Assembly (NCBI RefSeq): GCF_900590885.1
Contig: NZ_UUON01000051.1
Coordinates: 558,001 to 622,000, forward strand
DNA: 64,000 nucleotides
DNA from: Pseudomonas viridiflava
Lineage (GTDB): Bacteria > Pseudomonadota > Gammaproteobacteria > Pseudomonadales > Pseudomonadaceae
Direction of reading: 5' to 3'
Below the pieces are notes generated by a model that had not been told where the DNA came from, made no database searches, and was given only the letters and a program-made list of their open reading frames with translations. Below are positions 23,407-32,352 of the stretch, piece by piece; the first letter of the stretch is position 1, and every line of letters starts with the position of its first letter. Both the position numbers and the translations under genes were made by a program.

Positions 23407-26400
23407 CTACCTGTCCGATGGTTGGCCTTGAGCGCCTGGGTTGGACGCCATGGCGTCCATGACCGCTTCCAGGCGCTGTAACAGGGTGCGTACCTGAGTC
23501 GCCAGGCTCGGGTTCAGTGAGCCCTTGTGCAGCGACTCTTCCAGTGCGTTGCAGGCAGCACTCAAACGCAAGGCACGAATCGATGCGAGGGACCCATTCA
23601 TGCGGTGCAAGTGGCGCACCACCTGTTCTTTGTCACCGCTGTCGAGGCCCTGCCGAGTCAGGCGGACGTCGTCCTGCAGGGTGGTGATGAACAGCCGGTG
23701 CATGCTTGCGGAAAACTGGATCCACCCGTCCATATCGCCCGGCTGCAAGGCCGAACCTGCGCGCTGTCTATCCACGCGCTCGCCGCCATAGCGCAGCAGC
23801 GTTTTGCGCAACGCGTCGAGGCTCAAGGGTTTGACCACCCAGGTGTCCATGCCCGCCGCCAGGCACTGCTCACCCTCTTCGCGCAGGGCGTTTGCAGTGA
23901 CGCCAATGATCGGCGTGTGTCGATCACGCTCGCGCAGGGCACGGGTCAGGCCATAGCCGTCAAGCCGGGGCATATTGATATCGGTGATGACCAGATCAAA
24001 GGTGCCAGGCGCCCAACGTTGCAGCGCTTCCTCACCATCTTCAGCGGCGACCACCCACGCGCCCAGCGCCTCGAGCTGCTCCTGCAAAATGGCGCGATTG
24101 ATCGGGTTGTCCTCGGCCACCAACACCCTCAACCCCAAACGCTGGTCACTCATGCGTTCGGTGGGCCCTGGCGGTTTGACCCCGCCTGGGTGCGCCTGCG
24201 ACAGCGTTCGGGCGATACCGCGAATGTCGTAGGCGTTGACCGTCCACGCATGCCTGAACGCTTCGGTCTGGGGTGCAGCGAGCTCAGTCGCCGTGATGCA
24301 CACCCCCCTCCAATCGCTTTGCTGGCCCGCCCCGGTCACCCGGTCCAGCAGCAATTCATGTTGCTCTCCCTGGTAACCCGGCGGCAACGCAGCCGCACGC
24401 GCGCCCCAGCGGTTAAGCCAATCAATCAGCGATTGCTCAAGCTCCTTGAACGGGGCGCGCACGTACACCGTCACCCCTTGCAGCTCAATCGCCGAACAGT
24501 CCGGCAGTGGGCCTGGGACGATAGGCAGGCGCTGATGAAGGGAAAAACTGCTGCCCAGCCCCGGCTCGCTGACCACTCGCAATTGTGCGCCCATCAATTC
24601 ACTCAAGCGTGAGCAGATCGACAAGCCAAGGCCCGCGCCGCCAGCCTGCTGGCTGCCGGCCAGCTGTGAGAACGGTTTGAATAATTGTCCTAGTTGCTTT
24701 TCGCTGATGCCGGCGCCCGTGTCGGAAACCTGCCATTGCAACGTGGCGTGGGTCGTTTCCAGGTCTGTCACCTTGAGACGCACGATGACCCGCCCGGAAT
24801 CAGTGAACTTGATCGCATTACTCAGCAGGTTATTCACGATTTGCCGAATGCGGCCAGGGTCACCGCTCATCAGCGCAGGCAATGTCGCATCCACACACGC
24901 AAAGACCTGCAGCCCCTTGTTGAGGCCTGCTGCGGCATAGCTGTTGACGGCATCTTCGAAGACATCCAGCGGGCTGAAGGTCACGGTCTCAAGTGCCATT
25001 TGGCCGGATTCGATTTTCGACACGTCCAGCACATCGCTGATCAGCTGGAACAACACCGCCGACGAACGCTCGATGGTCTGCAGATAATCCTGTTGGCGAG
25101 CGTCCAACTGGGTCAGCCCCAGCAGTTCAAGGTTGCCCAGCACGCCATAAAGCGGCGTGCGAATTTCATGGCTCATGGTCGCCAGGAACAACGTCTTGGC
25201 GGCACTCGCCTCGTCAGCGGAACGCTTGGCCTGCTCCATCAGCAGGGCATCATCAACATGGCGGGTAATGTCATTGAACCCACAGAGCACCACGTCCTCA
25301 TCCTGATAGCGACTGAACCTGAACGAAACCAGCAAATGCCGCCCCGCCACCTCGATCTGCATCTCGCGCGGCTCTTCGTCTTGATAGTCGCGGTTGAGCA
25401 AGCCGATCAGCTCGGTGGTGCCCTGCCACTCCTGGGCGCGCTGATTTTCCAGCAGCACCTGGTTGTTGTTGCGTTGAACCACACACAGGCCCACCGGCGC
25501 GCTTTGCAGCATGGCGCGGTTGAACTCTTCGCTTTCAGTCAGCAAACGCGTCGCTCGCAACGCAGGCTCGACAATGCCGGCGCGGTACCAGCGATTGACC
25601 CGCCAGCCCAAAAACACGGCGAGCAAAAACACAGCGCCCGTGCCCAGCAATGACCATTTGGCGAAGCGAAAAAAGTTTTCATAGCTGATGGTGTACAAGC
25701 CGATCCATTGGTCCTTGCCGGTGGAAACCACCTTGAAGCGCAAGCCTTCGGCGCCCAGGCTCATGCCCACCGGCAATGACGCCGAATCCTGGGCATCGCC
25801 CAGCAGCACATCACCTGCCGGAGAGATCAGCGTGACGCGATGGTCAATCGGTCGGATCAACAGGCGGTCCAGGTCGTTGATTTGCCCGGCGTCCAACAAT
25901 GCTGCCACCGTCAGCAACCCCTCATCCCGACGTTCGGGCATGACCGCCGGGTTCAGGTCCAGGCCGATAAACGCCACGATCGTCTCGGTGCCCGGCAACA
26001 ATCCCCGGGGCGCACGCATCCAACTCACGCGCCGATTATTGAGTTGCGGGTGCCGGGCGAGCAGTCCCTGGTACAAGTCCGCTGTTACGTCAAAGAAGTT
26101 GCTCTTGAGCAAGATCGATTGCTTGCGCGTGCCATCGACGCCGGGAATCGCGATGTTGAACTGGTCACTGGGCGAAAACAGGAATATCTGGGGCGCCGAA
26201 TAGAAAGAGCTGGCCCAGAATGCGCTGTAGAAATCGGTCATTTGCACGCCCAGCGAATAGCCGCCCTGCAATTGCTCAGGGTCATAGCGCTTGCGCTCGC
26301 TCAGGGTAAAAGGCTGGGACAGGGCCAGGCCGTGATTCTGGAACACCCGCTCCTGGCCTTTTTGCAAAATCTCAACGCGCGAGACCGGGCGAATATTGAG

Positions 26401-26652
26401 CAGCGTATTCTGGTTGGTGCGGTCATAAGCACTGGCGACACTGCGCAAAAACGTGTCGTATTCGTGGATGCTCTCGATCAAACCCGAAAAATGGAAGTCG
26501 ACTTTGATCCGTTCTTCGTCCAATACCCGTTCAACTGCCCAGTAACACATGCTGACCAGCAGCACCGTCAGGCCGGCGAGCACCAGCAACAGCTTGTTGA
26601 TTCGTTGAGAGCTCAAGGCGAACACGCCGAACTTCAGGCTTGCATTTTTCAT
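23407..26652 (-). CDS. rcsC: RcsC-like hybrid sensor kinase with Hpt domain
   Basis: A 1081-residue inner-membrane phosphorelay kinase. Helix 1 is at about 20-40, a periplasmic sensor at 45-330, and helix 2 at about 335-355. A PAS-like region (375-470) and coiled linker follow. HisKA has SHEIRTPLYG; HATPase has NNLLSNAIKF, DTGAGIS and GGAGLGLSIC. A degraded receiver-like stretch lies in between. A full receiver follows (VLVAEDNPINRAIL ... VITDINMPRLDG ... VKPLS), then a C-terminal Hpt with VVRHLHRMNGSLASI. All relay residues seem present. It should phosphorylate the adjacent RcsB. Confidence 0.88.
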   Translation of the reverse strand: MKNASLKFGVFALSSQRINKLLLVLAGLTVLLVSMCYWAVERVLDEERIKVDFHFSGLIESIHEYDTFLRSVASAYDRTNQNTLLNIRPVSRVEILQKGQERVFQNHGLALSQPFTLSERKRYDPEQLQGGYSLGVQMTDFYSAFWASSFYSAPQIFLFSPSDQFNIAIPGVDGTRKQSILLKSNFFDVTADLYQGLLARHPQLNNRRVSWMRAPRGLLPGTETIVAFIGLDLNPAVMPERRDEGLLTVAALLDAGQINDLDRLLIRPIDHRVTLISPAGDVLLGDAQDSASLPVGMSLGAEGLRFKVVSTGKDQWIGLYTISYENFFRFAKWSLLGTGAVFLLAVFLGWRVNRWYRAGIVEPALRATRLLTESEEFNRAMLQSAPVGLCVVQRNNNQVLLENQRAQEWQGTTELIGLLNRDYQDEEPREMQIEVAGRHLLVSFRFSRYQDEDVVLCGFNDITRHVDDALLMEQAKRSADEASAAKTLFLATMSHEIRTPLYGVLGNLELLGLTQLDARQQDYLQTIERSSAVLFQLISDVLDVSKIESGQMALETVTFSPLDVFEDAVNSYAAAGLNKGLQVFACVDATLPALMSGDPGRIRQIVNNLLSNAIKFTDSGRVIVRLKVTDLETTHATLQWQVSDTGAGISEKQLGQLFKPFSQLAGSQQAGGAGLGLSICSRLSELMGAQLRVVSEPGLGSSFSLHQRLPIVPGPLPDCSAIELQGVTVYVRAPFKELEQSLIDWLNRWGARAAALPPGYQGEQHELLLDRVTGAGQQSDWRGVCITATELAAPQTEAFRHAWTVNAYDIRGIARTLSQAHPGGVKPPGPTERMSDQRLGLRVLVAEDNPINRAILQEQLEALGAWVVAAEDGEEALQRWAPGTFDLVITDINMPRLDGYGLTRALRERDRHTPIIGVTANALREEGEQCLAAGMDTWVVKPLSLDALRKTLLRYGGERVDRQRAGSALQPGDMDGWIQFSASMHRLFITTLQDDVRLTRQGLDSGDKEQVVRHLHRMNGSLASIRALRLSAACNALEESLHKGSLNPSLATQVRTLLQRLEAVMDAMASNPGAQGQPSDR

Positions 26653-26743
26653 CGCCGACGCCCCGGGTCTTGGAATGAGACGGCGGGGAGCTTCTCCGCC
26701 ATTGCTGCCATTCCATGGCGCGCTACAGGTAGACCATTTGATC

Positions 26744-27940
26744 TCAATTTAGTGCTGGCTTAAGGCCATCTTCGCGCAACAGCTCGAAAAACCGCTCCGC
26801 CGGCACAGCGGCGCAGATCAAAAAGCCCTGCGCCTGATCACATTGGATCTTGCGTAGGAACTCTAGCTCGTCCTGGGTTTCCACGCCTTCAGCCGTCACC
26901 GTCAGGCCCAACTTGCGGCTCAGTTCGACAAGGCTGTGTAACGCTGTGGCGAGACTTTCGTTGTCGACACAACCGTGGACCAGCGAGCGGTCAATCTTCA
27001 GTTCGCTGAACGGCGTGGAAATGAGATTGAAATACGAACTGAAGCCTTTGCCGAAGTCGTCCTGCGCCAACCCGAAGCCTTTCATGCGCAAGCGACAGGC
27101 GCCTGCGTAATAATCGCTGAGCGACTCGGTGGTGGACGTCTCCATCAACTCAAACCCGATCGAGGCGGGTTCGGCCCCCAGGGCCAACACGCGATCATGC
27201 AAGCGGTCGGCAAGGTCGTGGCGGTCTAGCAAGTGGGTCGGCAGGTTGATCGACACCGGCACTTCGCAACCGCGACGGCGCCAGTACGCCTGCGCCTCGA
27301 TGGTCTGCTCCAGCATCAGCCACAGCAACTGATCTTCCAGGCCGAAACGTTGAAGTGCGGGGAGAAAGTCCCGGGGCAGCAACGTGCCCTGCTGTGGGTG
27401 TCGCCAACGCACCAACGCTTCGGCGCTGCATACCCGGCCATCACGCAAGGATTTTTTCGGTTGAAACCACGCCTGTATTTCTCCGCGCTCCATGGCTGCC
27501 AGCAGGCACTGGCGCGCGGGTTGCGTCGGATGACGGTGGGAAGCATCCAAGTCACTGCGGCGCTTATTGAGGCTATCGCGCAAGCGCATGATGTCGCACG
27601 CATCCACCGGTTTGGAAATAAGCCCCAGCACGTCCAGGTCCAAGTTCTTTGCTACCAGCCCGGCACTCACCAACATACGCCTGGATGCCACACTCATGAG
27701 CGCCAGGGCAGGCGGCTTGCCAAGCCTGGCAATGCTCTGGATCAGTTGCACGCCATCCATCACCGGCATGAACAGGTCAGTCACGACCATATCGTAGGAG
27801 TGAGTGTTCAGGCGCTGCAGCGCCGTAGCACCATCCCACACCGCCTCTACACTGAACCCACCCAGGGTGCTGAACAGGTTGCGCAAAAACTCATGCTGGA
27901 AGGGGTGATCTTCAACAATCAGCACCCGATAGGGTTTCAA
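26744..27940 (-). CDS. pvrR: PvrR-like response regulator with EAL phosphodiesterase domain
   Basis: A 398-residue protein with an N-terminal receiver (VLIVEDHPFQHEFL, MVVTDLFMPVMDGV, ISKPVDACDI) and a C-terminal EAL domain that hydrolyses c-di-GMP. The active-site set looks complete: EALVRW, Asn in SINLPTHLL, Glu in ELMETS, QDDFGKG, ELKIDRSL, AEGVET and QAQGF. It overlaps the upstream pvrS gene by 4 bp. In P. aeruginosa PvrR lowers CupD fimbriation and biofilm by reducing c-di-GMP. The same role is inferred here. Confidence 0.87.
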   Translation of the reverse strand: MKPYRVLIVEDHPFQHEFLRNLFSTLGGFSVEAVWDGATALQRLNTHSYDMVVTDLFMPVMDGVQLIQSIARLGKPPALALMSVASRRMLVSAGLVAKNLDLDVLGLISKPVDACDIMRLRDSLNKRRSDLDASHRHPTQPARQCLLAAMERGEIQAWFQPKKSLRDGRVCSAEALVRWRHPQQGTLLPRDFLPALQRFGLEDQLLWLMLEQTIEAQAYWRRRGCEVPVSINLPTHLLDRHDLADRLHDRVLALGAEPASIGFELMETSTTESLSDYYAGACRLRMKGFGLAQDDFGKGFSSYFNLISTPFSELKIDRSLVHGCVDNESLATALHSLVELSRKLGLTVTAEGVETQDELEFLRKIQCDQAQGFLICAAVPAERFFELLREDGLKPALN

Positions 27941-30744
27941 TTGCCACTCCTTCGGTAAGGTTCCAGGCAGGCGTAAAGCGTGCGCAAGGCAAACGGCTTG
28001 ACCAGGCAGCGGTTCATGCCTGCTTCCAGGCAGCGCTCACCCTCCTCGCTCATTGCATTCGCGGTAGCGCCGATGATTGGCAAGTGGCAGTCGAGGCTGC
28101 GCAATTTGGCGGTCAATTCGTAGCCGTTCATGTGCGGCATATTGATGTCGGTGAGGATCAGATCGAACGCGCTGTGGCGCCACATCTCCAGCGCCGTCAG
28201 CCCATCACCGGCCAACTCGACCGTACAGCCCAGCTCTTCGAGCTGGTCGCGCAGAATCAGCTGATTAATGACGTTATCTTCGGCCACCAGCACATGCATG
28301 CCCAGGTTGAATACCGGGTAGCGTTGCGCGGTCGCCGTGGCGCCGCGCATGAGTTGCCCTTGAGCGGCCCCGACCGCCATGCGCAGGGCTTTCAAGCTAT
28401 TGAAACTGACCATGCCGATCGAGTCGTTCAGTGCATCATCATGCAGGTCACTGGCCGCCAGCACGCGTGGGCCCTCCCAGTGCGCGGCCAATGTTTCGCC
28501 GGGCCGGCCAGGATGCAGTTCAAGCAGTACCGCACCTTCCGTATGGTCATGGGCCTTGGGCAGGCCGACTTGGGCGCGCGCGCCCCAACGGCACAACCAG
28601 CCACAGATACTGACGGCCAACTCGCGTATCGGCGAGACCACGCAGACCAGTTCCGGCAACAACTCGTCAGCGCCCGGCGACGGCTCCATTGCCGACAGCT
28701 GTTCAAGGGGCAGGTGCAAGGTAAAGCTGCTGCCCAGGCCAGGCTCGCTCACCACACGCATGCTGCCGTTCATCAAGTGCATCAGGCGTTTGCAAATGGA
28801 CAGGCCCAAGCCGGTTCCCGCCACCACGTGGGTATTGCCGTCGGCCTGGTAGAACGGCTCGAAAAGGTGTTGCTGGTCTTCGTGGGAGATACCTTTGCCG
28901 GTGTCGCAGACCTGCCAGTGCAGCATCACACGCTCACCGTCGCGGCTGTCCAGCCTGACGCGCAGGATGATCCGACCGCTGTCGGTAAATTTCAGCGCAT
29001 TGTTGAGCAAGTTACTCAGGATCTGCCGAATGCGGCTGACGTCACCCTTCAGCCAGTCCGGCAATTGCGGGTCGACACAGGCAAATAACTGCAGGCCCTT
29101 GCGTTGAGCCGCGGCGGCATAGGCGTGAATCACTTCCTCGATCAATTCCAGCGGTGAGAACCGGTTGCACTCCAGTTGCAATTGCCCCGCCTCGATACGC
29201 GACACATCCAACACATCGCTGATCAGTTGCAGCAGGTTGGCGGATGAGCCCTCGATTGCCTGCAGGTAGCTTTTTTGCTGATCGCTCAACTCAGTGCGCG
29301 CCAATAGCTCCAGGGTGCCCAGCACGCCGTAAAGCGGCGTGCGAATTTCATGGCTCATAGTGGCGAGGAACAAAGTCTTGGCTTCGTTGGCAGCGTCCGC
29401 CATGCGCCGTGCCCGGTCCAGGGCGACTTCCACCTGCATGCGCGCGCTGATGTCGCTGAACGCACAAATCAACACGTCTTCGCGCTTATACCGCGTGCGC
29501 GCGAAGCTCAGGTACAGGTGGCGACCATCCGCCAGCTGCAACTCATCGACGGTGGTGTGTTCGCCGTCATCAAAACCGCGACGTATCCAGTCGGCACTGC
29601 GTTGCTGGCGCTCCTGGCTGTCGCCGATCCACTGCGTATACAGCGGGTTATCCAGAACCACCTCGCCGTCCTGGCGGCGCAGCACGCACAGCGCCACGGG
29701 CGCAATGCGGATCACCGCCCGGCTGAAGGCTTCGCTCTCCACCAGCGCCTCAATGCGGTTGCCGGCCGGTACGATCAGGCGCTGATCAATACGCCGCATC
29801 AGCCAGATCATCAGCCAAGTGACCAGCACGCACAGCAACAGGCTGATTACCACCGGCGTTATCAGCACCGTCAGCAGTGAGTGCATGTCGAGGGCGTAGA
29901 CGATTTGCCAGTTCGAAAACCCCAATTGTTTGCGAATCGCCAGATGATCCGGCAGCCACTGACCGCCGACAAAGCCGAACGACTGGGTCGCCGGCATCTG
30001 GCTCAATTCAAGGCGTAACGACTGCCCTTGCGCGCTATCGAAAATCAGCTGGCCGCTGGCGTCGAGCAAGATGAACTGACCGGCGTTTTTGTTTTGCAGG
30101 GCGCTCAGCAGATCGGGCGATTCGACCTCCAACCCCAGCCAGCCGGATTGAGGGCTACGGTCATCCAGACGGGTGAATATGTACAGCGGGGAATCCTCTC
30201 GCTCAGGGTCGGTGAGCCAGAGTTCGTCGACGCCGCTGTCATATTCCGCGTTGAGCCGCGCCAGCAAATGCGGGGCAATCAGCTGCACCGGTTCGCGAGC
30301 ACTGAACAGGCGAACCACCTCGGCCTGGGTGCCGGTCGCGGCGTACAGCAGGTTCACCCGGTTGAGGCGCAGGTAGTCGAGCATGCGGTGGGTCAACCAC
30401 AGGCTCCAGGCCTGTTTGTCCGTCCCCAGGCCGATATGCACCTCTTCGCCCGCGACCACGTTCGCGCTGGCTACCGGCGCCGTAACGCTGCGCACCGCTG
30501 CCAGCCGCAACGTCTTGAGCAATGTCTGGCGGCTGACGAAAAAATTCTGCGCATCGGATATCGCCGCATTCATATAACTGCGTCGCTGGGATATCTCCTG
30601 GCTCAGTGTCGCGCTCAGATAACTGTAGACCCCGGCGTAAAACCCCAGCACCAGAGCGATGACCAACAGGCGCAGCAGCTTTCTCGCCGCCGCGGGCGTT
30701 GAGAACGACGTGTCGAGCGGAGGTAGGGATTGGCGTAGTTTCAT
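27937..30744 (-). CDS. pvrS: PvrS-like hybrid sensor kinase
   Basis: A 935-residue inner-membrane kinase related to the RcsC gene product next door but without a C-terminal Hpt. Helix 1 at about 24-44 (LLRLLVIALVLGFYAGVYSYL), periplasmic region to about 285, helix 2 at about 290-315. HisKA SHEIRTPLYG, HATPase NLLNNALKFTD, DTGKGIS and GTGLGLSIC follow, then a receiver with VLVAEDNVINQLIL, LILTDINMPHMNG and VKPFALRTL. Lack of Hpt suggests that it relays through the Hpt of RcsC or acts on PvrR directly. It is first gene of the minus-strand operon and divergent from the fimbrial operon. Confidence 0.87.
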   Translation of the reverse strand: MKLRQSLPPLDTSFSTPAAARKLLRLLVIALVLGFYAGVYSYLSATLSQEISQRRSYMNAAISDAQNFFVSRQTLLKTLRLAAVRSVTAPVASANVVAGEEVHIGLGTDKQAWSLWLTHRMLDYLRLNRVNLLYAATGTQAEVVRLFSAREPVQLIAPHLLARLNAEYDSGVDELWLTDPEREDSPLYIFTRLDDRSPQSGWLGLEVESPDLLSALQNKNAGQFILLDASGQLIFDSAQGQSLRLELSQMPATQSFGFVGGQWLPDHLAIRKQLGFSNWQIVYALDMHSLLTVLITPVVISLLLCVLVTWLMIWLMRRIDQRLIVPAGNRIEALVESEAFSRAVIRIAPVALCVLRRQDGEVVLDNPLYTQWIGDSQERQQRSADWIRRGFDDGEHTTVDELQLADGRHLYLSFARTRYKREDVLICAFSDISARMQVEVALDRARRMADAANEAKTLFLATMSHEIRTPLYGVLGTLELLARTELSDQQKSYLQAIEGSSANLLQLISDVLDVSRIEAGQLQLECNRFSPLELIEEVIHAYAAAAQRKGLQLFACVDPQLPDWLKGDVSRIRQILSNLLNNALKFTDSGRIILRVRLDSRDGERVMLHWQVCDTGKGISHEDQQHLFEPFYQADGNTHVVAGTGLGLSICKRLMHLMNGSMRVVSEPGLGSSFTLHLPLEQLSAMEPSPGADELLPELVCVVSPIRELAVSICGWLCRWGARAQVGLPKAHDHTEGAVLLELHPGRPGETLAAHWEGPRVLAASDLHDDALNDSIGMVSFNSLKALRMAVGAAQGQLMRGATATAQRYPVFNLGMHVLVAEDNVINQLILRDQLEELGCTVELAGDGLTALEMWRHSAFDLILTDINMPHMNGYELTAKLRSLDCHLPIIGATANAMSEEGERCLEAGMNRCLVKPFALRTLYACLEPYRRSGN

Positions 30745-30991
30745 GAGCGAACGTTAATCCACCGGCCTTGGCGCCGGAATAAGACGATCCTCAAAGTACC
30801 CGCCGCTTTCACCAGGTTTCTCTAAACGCTCGCCAGGCATTGCCATGACGCAGCTTTTAAGAATCGCCTGATTAAACCCAACGCCTCATCTCCATAAGAT
30901 TGCGGCGCCTGGACAGCCCCCTTACGCCCTTTGGCGAAAAACGGACGGCGTCCACGCACAGCCCTAACCATCTTTAATGAGGAGTTCCACC
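30745..30991. promoter_or_regulatory. Divergent regulatory region between pvrS and the fimbrial operon
   Basis: The 247-bp gap must hold the promoters of both divergent operons and the binding site for the RcsB-type regulator. I see no clear consensus promoter or palindrome. The fimbrial operon start is marked by GAGGAG 8 bp before its first ATG. Confidence 0.45.
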
Positions 30992-31519
30992 ATGAAGCGC
31001 ATTGCCTTGATCCTGGCCATGACCGCCGCGCCAGCCCTGACTTTCGCGGCCGCCGCGAACACCATCACATTCACCGGCCAGGTGTCGGATCAGACCTGTG
31101 CTGTAGCGGTCAACGGCAACGCAGCGAATCCGGTGATCCTGATGCCTACCGTCAGCGCCGCCGCCCTGAACGCAGTGGGCAGCACCGCCGGCGAAACGCC
31201 CTTCACCATCAGCGTGAGCGGCTGCACAGCACCGTCTTCGAGCCTTGCCATCAAGACCGCTTTCCAGGGCAGCAACGTGACCAGCGCCGGCAACCTTGCC
31301 AACGCGGGCACGGCCACCAACGTACAAGTGCAACTGCTCAGCGAAGCAGGTGGTTCAGCCGTTGTACTCAACGGGATTACCTCGGTTCCAGGCTTGACCC
31401 TGGCCTCCGGCGCCACCAGCGCCAGCCACGATTTCGCTGTTCGCTACATCAGCGAAGCCGGCGCCGCCACGGCCGGTACTGTGTCCGCCACCGCGCAATA
31501 CGCCCTGGACTACCTGTAA
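30992..31519 (+). CDS. cupD1: Major fimbrial subunit (CupD1-like)
   Basis: A 175-residue secreted pilin. The signal peptide MKRIALILAMTAAPALTFAA is followed by a mature domain with the single disulphide pair of chaperone-usher pilins (Cys in SDQTCAVAV and in VSGCTAPSS) and a C-terminal beta-strand ending in YALDYL, the chaperone-binding tail. The start at 30992 has GAGGAG upstream; five extra codons upstream are not used. It is the first gene of a five-gene operon: pilin, chaperone, usher, adhesin, chaperone, which is the cupD order. Confidence 0.87.
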   Translation: MKRIALILAMTAAPALTFAAAANTITFTGQVSDQTCAVAVNGNAANPVILMPTVSAAALNAVGSTAGETPFTISVSGCTAPSSSLAIKTAFQGSNVTSAGNLANAGTATNVQVQLLSEAGGSAVVLNGITSVPGLTLASGATSASHDFAVRYISEAGAATAGTVSATAQYALDYL

Positions 31520-31530
31520 TCCCAGGTACC

Positions 31531-31551
31531 TGCCGGGCCCCGTGCCCGGCA
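31531..31551 (+). other. Intercistronic hairpin after the major pilin gene
   Basis: TGCCGGGC/GCCCGGCA with a 5-base loop lies 12 bases after the pilin stop and before the chaperone gene. There is no long T-run. Such a hairpin could stabilise the pilin mRNA or partly end transcription so that pilin exceeds chaperone and usher. Confidence 0.55.
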
Positions 31552-31607
31552 TGTTTACCCACCCCCTCATTCTTCACCCGCTCTGCGCCTGTTGGACGGA
31601 GAACACT

Positions 31608-32333
31608 ATGACTCGCCTGAAGAAAACCACACTCGCCCTGGCGCTGGCACTCGGCACAACCATCACCGCCTATGCCCACGCCAGCGTTGTAATGACCGGC
31701 ACCCGTGTGATCTACCCAGCCCAGGCCCAGGAAAAAATGGTGCAACTGAGCAATCAGGACACCCATCCCTACCTGGTCCAACTGTGGCTCGACACGGGCA
31801 ATCCAAACCTCACGCCGCAGACAGCAGACGCGCCGTTTATCGCCAGCCCGCAGGTGTTTCGCATGAATCCCAATGCCGGCCAGGTCGTGCGCCTGGTCTT
31901 CACCGGCAAGGACCTGGCCAAGGACCGCGAATCGCTGTTCTACCTCAATTTCGTGCAGATGCCGGCCATGAAGGCCAGCGAGTTGCAAGCCAACAAGTTG
32001 CTGCTCACGGTCAGCAGCCGCATGAAGGTGTTTTACCGCCCGCAAGCGTTGGCCGGAAACCCCGACGCGCTGAGCCAATCCCTGCATTTCAAGCTTCAGG
32101 GCAAAGCCGTGGTCGCCAGCAATGACAGCGGCTACTTCGCCACCGTGCGCCGTGCCGACGTCGTCAGCCGAGGTACCTCCCACGCCCTTGCCCAGGCGTC
32201 GATGATCGCTCCGCTGAGCCAGGCCAACTGGGCGTTGCCCGCGGGTGCCTCGGCCGCTGCGGGAGACACCGTGCGCCTGACATTGGTCAACGATTTCGGT
32301 GCTGATGTCGTCACTGATCTGCCCCTTCTTTGA
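31608..32333 (+). CDS. cupD2: Periplasmic fimbrial chaperone (CupD2-like)
   Basis: A 241-residue PapD-type chaperone. Signal peptide with a hydrophobic core ALALALGTTITAYAHA. The Ig-like first domain has VVMTGTRVIYPAQAQEKMVQLSN, the conserved Arg8-type Arg in GTRVIYP, the alternating hydrophobic G1-strand region and MKVFYRP with Lys112-type lysine. The start MTRLKKTT has ACGGAG upstream; a 22-codon longer frame is not used. It ends 19 bp before the usher start. Confidence 0.88.
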   Translation: MTRLKKTTLALALALGTTITAYAHASVVMTGTRVIYPAQAQEKMVQLSNQDTHPYLVQLWLDTGNPNLTPQTADAPFIASPQVFRMNPNAGQVVRLVFTGKDLAKDRESLFYLNFVQMPAMKASELQANKLLLTVSSRMKVFYRPQALAGNPDALSQSLHFKLQGKAVVASNDSGYFATVRRADVVSRGTSHALAQASMIAPLSQANWALPAGASAAAGDTVRLTLVNDFGADVVTDLPLL

Positions 32334-32352
32334 TCGGCCTGGGGTGATCGTC

